NCBI GenBank assembly: GCA_022059125.1 | Contig: JAEUWY010000002.1 | Location: 4,154,001-4,218,000, forward strand | Reading direction: 5' to 3' | Length of the DNA stretch: 64,000 nucleotides | Origin: Corynespora cassiicola | Lineage: Eukaryota; Ascomycota; Dothideomycetes; Pleosporales; Corynesporascaceae | Part shown: positions 59,918 to 64,000 of the stretch, in pieces | Layout: each line of letters opens with the position of its first letter | Position numbering within the stretch: the first letter of the stretch is position 1 | Translations under genes and position numbers: made by a program | The notes under the pieces: generated by a model | Seen by the model: only the letters and a program-made list of their open reading frames with translations | Databases searched by the model: none | What the model was told of the DNA's origin: nothing

Positions 59918-60653
59918 CTCGACGACGACGAAAAACTGCCGTTGATTGTGGTGGTACTCTGGGGTGAAGAGAAAGAGGAGGGGAGGGAGGAGGGAGGAGA
60001 AGGAGAGGTTGATATGACTCCGAGAGCAGATGGGGAAGACCAGGGGCAGCGACGAACGGTCACCTATATACCCTACCCCGGCTGGCCAACGGTATGTACA
60101 AAATCGTGGAGTGCAAGCCACAAGCCCCGTGGGGTTGGATCCTTCCCTGTTGTTTTGGCTTTTGCCCAGAACGAACGTTGCTCATCACCGCTGGATCAGA
60201 AGAGTTTTTCCAGCACACTAGAGCTGGGTCCGATATTTCCCCGATGCAAGCGGGGAAGCTCAATGCTCAATTCCCCGGGTTTAGGATCTATAGATGCAAG
60301 GTTCGGCGATGGTGGACCTCTTCGAGTGCTCCGGATGAGTATTTTTCCAACAAACTTATTTCCTGGATGGCTGATTGGGTGACGCGTCGGACCCCAGCAA
60401 GACTACTCAGGGATCCGTCGGACCGATGCCGCATCTGACTCGAGGCGACGTCGACTAGGGAGAACGTTTTGCTCTGGGTCTTGCGCTGGATCCCCGCGGT
60501 TGAACGTTTTGCGCATCCTCGTGAGAATTCGCCCTTGGTAATCTCAACGGAATTACCGTTTATATCCAACCGCTTGAGACTGCGAATCCATCAGCGATAC
60601 TCATTGAGTAGGGATTCAAGAACTCATCATTTTTTACATTACACAATTTCATC
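59918..60653. promoter_or_regulatory. Divergent promoter qutD / qutB
   Basis: 736 bp. It contains a TATATA box for qutD (60065-60070) and a degenerate QutA-type palindrome (60333-60348). Confidence 0.6.
60333..60348. promoter_or_regulatory. QutA/Qa-1F operator-like palindrome (degenerate)
   Basis: GGATGA-GTAT-TTTTCC matches the GGRTAARYRYTTATCC consensus at 14 of 16 positions, including the RYRY centre. It lies 416 bp from the qutD ATG and 306 bp from the qutB ATG. Confidence 0.55.
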
Positions 60654-61638
60654 ATGATGTCGACGGAAACGGTTGTGCCAGAGACTTCACGTGTCGAGCG
60701 ACATGGTTACCTTTTCGGGCATCCAATCGCACACTCCATGTCTCCGTTGCTGCATCAGACTGTCTACGATGGGTTAGGCCTGAATTGGTCGCAGTTTCCT
60801 CTGGATTCCCTTGATATGGACCTTTTCTTGAGGTTAAGGGAGGACCCAAATTTCTACGGTAGGGAAGTCCAAATATGTGGCGAATTAGACTGACCTCTCA
60901 GGTGCATCTGTTACTATGCCACACAAAGTTGCTATCCTCAAGCATCTTGATGGCCTGACACCAGAGGGCTCCTCTGTCGGAGCAGTAAACACTTTATTCA
61001 TCCGGACGGACCCAGAGACCGGAAAGCGACTGTATATGGGAACAAATACGGATGTTATTGGCATTCGAGATTCTTTTTATCAAAACGTCGCCGATCCAGA
61101 TACGTCCTTCCACGGTCGGCCCGCGCTGGTCGTTGGCGGTGGAGGTGCTGCTCGAAGTGCAGTGTACGCACTACGAACGTGGATGAAGGCTAGCAAGATC
61201 TACCTTGTGAACCGGGATCGAAGCGAAGTCAAAGCTGTTATCGACGAATGCTCGGCGAGAGGTTACGGCGATGAACTCGTTGATGTTGCCACAGTGGAGC
61301 AAGCACAGCAGTTGGAGGGTGTCGGTGCCATTGTCGCGTGCGTACCGAACTTCACCCCCAAGACGGAAGAGGAACAAGAGGCGAGACGCGTTCTCGAATG
61401 CTTCCTGAACAAGTCACACAAGGGTGCCATTCTGGAAATGTGCTACCATCCCTCCCCCTGGACCGAGATTGCAGAGATTAGCAAGACCGTAGGATGGCAG
61501 GTTATCCTGGGAACAGAAGCAATGATATACCAGGGACTGGAACAAGACAAATACTGGACCGGGAAGGAAATCCATGAGCTACCAGTAGAGAAGGTGCACC
61601 AGGCGATAGCTGCCAAGCTGAATGAGTCGAAACTGTAA
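60654..61638 (+). CDS. qutB: Quinate/shikimate 5-dehydrogenase QutB (Qa-3)
   Basis: Exons 60654-60858 and 60902-61638 (43-bp intron), 313 aa. It oxidises quinate to 3-dehydroquinate (and shikimate to 3-dehydroshikimate) with NAD. The substrate pocket shows HSMSP, SVTMPHK (catalytic Lys), GAVNTL and TNTDVIGI (catalytic Asp). The nucleotide site is [15 protein letters not shown], and LVNRDRSEV follows the second strand. Two adjacent ATGs (60654, 60657) are both possible. Its stop is only 79 bp from the convergent qutG stop. Confidence 0.95.
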
Positions 61639-61717
61639 AGCGGAATACTGTAAATAAGAAAAAAATTACGAAACGATGGACATGTATGAGTATTTGTAGC
61701 TACCGTAATATGAGCCG

Positions 61718-63173
61718 CTAGGCCCCAGGCCTCGAATAGTCCAGGTTGCGAACTCTTCGCCAAACTTCTCGTACGGTTCTCTCCTGACTTTGTCTCCCTG
61801 TTTCTGTAGGAGAGGGTCCTGCTGGGCTAAATAACCAATGATCAGCTCCAAGTACCGCCATGAATAACCGCGGGAAAGTGGGTCTTACCGAATAGCTAGA
61901 TAAAGCCTGCTGCCAAGTCTTACTTCCTCAATGGGTGCCATGGCGTGATCTTCGGGTGGATTGGCGGTAGTGATGAGCCCTCCGGCTTCCTGTAGGATGG
62001 CAATTCCAGCGGCAACATCCCTTTGTAAGTTTAGCATATAGTTTGCTTCAGCTCCCCCGCCACAATCGGAATTTATGCACTTACCATTCCCAGCAGCCGC
62101 CCTCCCACCAAATATCGAAGGCTCCCATAGCGGTATACGCCAGATCCAATGTTGCGCTTCCCAAGCTTCTCATGCCGTGTACCATACCACCTCTCCCTTG
62201 GCGACCTCCAAGCTCCGCAGCCATGTTCACGAAGCTCTCGATCTTTCTATGCATGTTTCCATCTGGAATGTCCCGCCTGTCCTTGCCCCATTCGAACGAG
62301 AATATACAGCCGCTGGGGGCCTTCTCTGGCATCGGAGGAATGGGTTCCCTGATCAATGGCAGTTGTTGAGACTCGTTTAACCATGCTCCTCGATTTGCGC
62401 ATGAAGAGAAGAACTGCCCGAAGAAGGGAGCGTTGATGACTCCGATGAGTGGTTTGTTGTTGTGGATAAAGGCAATAGAAACACAGAACATGGGAAAGAG
62501 GTGGATATAGTTGACGGTGCCTAGATCAATAAACACATGGCCGTGCGAGTATTGGGGCTTACTGACCGTCAAGTGGGTCGACACACCAAGTAGGACTGTC
62601 GTCGATGAGGTAGTCCCGCGACGCGCCTTTCGAATATGATTCCTCGCCGACAAATCTGTGTAACGTCAGATCCTAAGAGTTGGAAAAATTTGGCTCGGCT
62701 GAGAATAGACTAACTTGTGCGAAGGGTATTTCTTGACAATCTCATTTTTTATGAAAGCTTCCACATCTGCAAGGTCTCAGCACATTGACCAAACACAGCT
62801 TGCATGGCTCACTATGGTAGACGCGGGGATGCGCAGCTCGAGGAGCTGACAATTAAGGAATTCATAGCTCCCACGAATTTTCATAGATGTGGTAGCAGGG
62901 AGGTTTGTGTTGTACTCAATCTACGCCCAGCTGCGAATGCAGCTTGGTAGGCTAAGGAGCCCGCGGTGCGGACATGAAGTACCTACCTTCGTCGGTCTCC
63001 GTCACCAAATCGACTGCATTTTCCTTCTGAACATGCTCCTTTTGCTCTTTGCTGGCTGATCCAGCTCCCATTCTGAGCTTCGCAGCATCGAGGAGCATCC
63101 GCCCGGCCTCCTTGCCGAGATTGACGGCAAAAGCATAGATATCATCTAGTTCTTCTTGCGAAATGTGCGACAT
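61718..63173 (-). CDS. qutG: QutG (Qa-x), inositol-monophosphatase-like cluster protein
   Basis: Six exons on the minus strand: 62987-63173, 62715-62766, 62567-62655, 62085-62520, 61889-62020, 61718-61826; 334 aa (homologues about 330-340). IMPase motifs are present: metal-binding FVGEES and WCVDPLDGTVNYIH, and the C-terminal WWEGGCWEWDVAAGIAILQEAGG. The C-terminus ERTVREVWRRVRNLDYSRPG is QutG-specific and appears only with the last intron removed. Biochemical role in quinate use is not firmly known. Intron 1 is long (220 bp), whereas the other four are 46-64 bp. Confidence 0.93.
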
Positions 63174-63642
63174 GGTGACAGCGGGGTAGAGATTATTTTC
63201 AGAGCTCAGAAAGCACCTGGGTTATCAGTGGATTGCACCTAGTGGGCGTCGATGACTGAGCACCGCAGTGCCGGCCCAAGCCGCGCTCGTGAAGTCACGG
63301 CTACTGGCGGAGATGGCTCGGAGATCATCAATACTTAAGTATCGACGCTCCGCTCTCTGCTCTCACTGGCTTTAGTCCCTCCCCCATCCCTCACGAACGG
63401 AGTGTTACGGATAGCGAAGGGCATTGCGGACCTAAAATGCCCACAATTGAGCCTTGGGCCCCACCTTGAGTCTTGAAAGCCGATCTCAACCTTTTCGGAA
63501 AAGGACTTATCCCCAAGCCGACGACACAATGTTCGGCGAGAATCCCGCGACAGCTCGTCTTCCACAAAAGTAGCATAGGGAAATGGTGCGATTGATAACA
63601 TAGGACGATTACCACCTATCTCAGAGCTTCAGTTTCCCCACA
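63174..63642. promoter_or_regulatory. Divergent promoter qutG / qutE
   Basis: 469 bp containing one QutA-type palindrome (63497-63512), 131 bp upstream of the qutE ATG. No TATA box recognised. Confidence 0.6.
63497..63512. promoter_or_regulatory. QutA/Qa-1F operator-like palindrome
   Basis: GGAAAA-GGAC-TTATCC matches 14 of 16 consensus positions with one perfect half-site (TTATCC). It lies 324 bp from the qutG ATG and 131 bp from the qutE ATG. Confidence 0.6.
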
Positions 63643-64000
63643 ATGGCAAAGTCCATCCTTTTGATCAACGGCCCCAATCTCAATCTCCTGGGTACCCGCG
63701 AACCCGGACTCTACGGCAGCACCACCCTGCCGCAAGTGGTCTCTGCTGCGGAAAAGCAGTGCGCAGACCGTTCAATCCGCCTCGAGTCCATCCAGTCCAA
63801 CCACGAAGGCGTTATCATCGATCGCATACACGAGGCACGAGGCAACATCGATGCCGTGATAATAAACCCAGGAGCGTTGACGCATACCAGCGTTGCCATC
63901 AGAGACGCACTTTTGGGCGTGGAGATACCGTTTGTGGAGGTGCATATTAGCAACATACACAAGAGGGAGGCTTTCCGGCATCATAGCTATCTGAGCGACA
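63643..64000 (+). CDS. qutE: Catabolic type II 3-dehydroquinase QutE (Qa-2), 3' end outside window
   Basis: 119 codons are visible of a protein normally about 150 aa, open to the window edge. It dehydrates 3-dehydroquinate to 3-dehydroshikimate. Signature blocks: [19 protein letters not shown] (catalytic Arg and Tyr on the lid loop), [22 protein letters not shown] and [19 protein letters not shown] (active-site His in EVHISN). It forms a dodecamer in relatives. The ATG at 63643 gives [11 protein letters not shown], as expected. It shares its promoter with qutG. Confidence 0.96.
   Translation, partial: MAKSILLINGPNLNLLGTREPGLYGSTTLPQVVSAAEKQCADRSIRLESIQSNHEGVIIDRIHEARGNIDAVIINPGALTHTSVAIRDALLGVEIPFVEVHISNIHKREAFRHHSYLSD

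Overview
The window is nuclear DNA of a filamentous ascomycete (Pezizomycotina; the class cannot be fixed from sequence alone, Dothideomycetes is a guess). The evidence is that nearly every gene is split by 43-64 bp introns with CT(A/G)AC branch sites. The gene content is also typical: a Con7-type C2H2 regulator, a fasciclin/GPI protein, a Ure2-like GST, and the QutA/QutR pair of the fungal quinate regulon. About 20 protein genes can be supported. No tRNA, rRNA, CRISPR or intact transposon was recognised.

Layout. 0-11 kb: the 3' end of a Zn2Cys6-type regulator, an alpha/beta-hydrolase, a secreted rhamnogalacturonan acetylesterase, an Rtf2-like protein and a mitochondrial PPR protein whose reading frame is restored by a GC-AG intron. 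11-30 kb: a very gene-poor, GC-rich, repeat-laden stretch holding only the Con7-type factor (15.7-17.3 kb). It has about 4.6 kb of gene-free DNA on the 3' side of Con7 and about 12.8 kb on its 5' side, the latter with an unusual strand-skewed block and a cluster of five ACGCGT motifs. 30-47.9 kb: a housekeeping block with DBP2 (DEAD-box helicase, carrying a long intron in helicase motif V), a fused HMP-P kinase/TenA enzyme (THI20 type, 12 exons), RAD9, an F-box-like/LRR protein, a two-FAS1-domain GPI protein, a long single-span membrane protein and a GST.

48-64 kb is an essentially complete quinate-utilisation cluster: repressor QutR, activator QutA, a Gfo/Idh/MocA oxidoreductase, dehydroshikimate dehydratase QutC, quinate permease QutD, quinate/shikimate dehydrogenase QutB, the inositol-phosphatase-like QutG, and type II dehydroquinase QutE (cut by the window end). 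Strands alternate strictly (- + - + - + - +), giving four head-to-head promoters. Three of these carry a 16-bp palindrome like the known Qa-1F/QutA operator (GGATAA-N4-TTATCC), the best one with perfect half-sites at 55875-55890. Pathway logic: QutD imports quinate, QutB makes 3-dehydroquinate, QutE makes 3-dehydroshikimate and QutC makes protocatechuate. QutA activates, and QutR, a decayed copy of the last three AROM domains, is expected to sense intermediates and restrain QutA.

Exon borders were worked out by hand from splice signals, frame continuity and remembered family patterns. They should be treated as models, with less certain junctions flagged in the entries.
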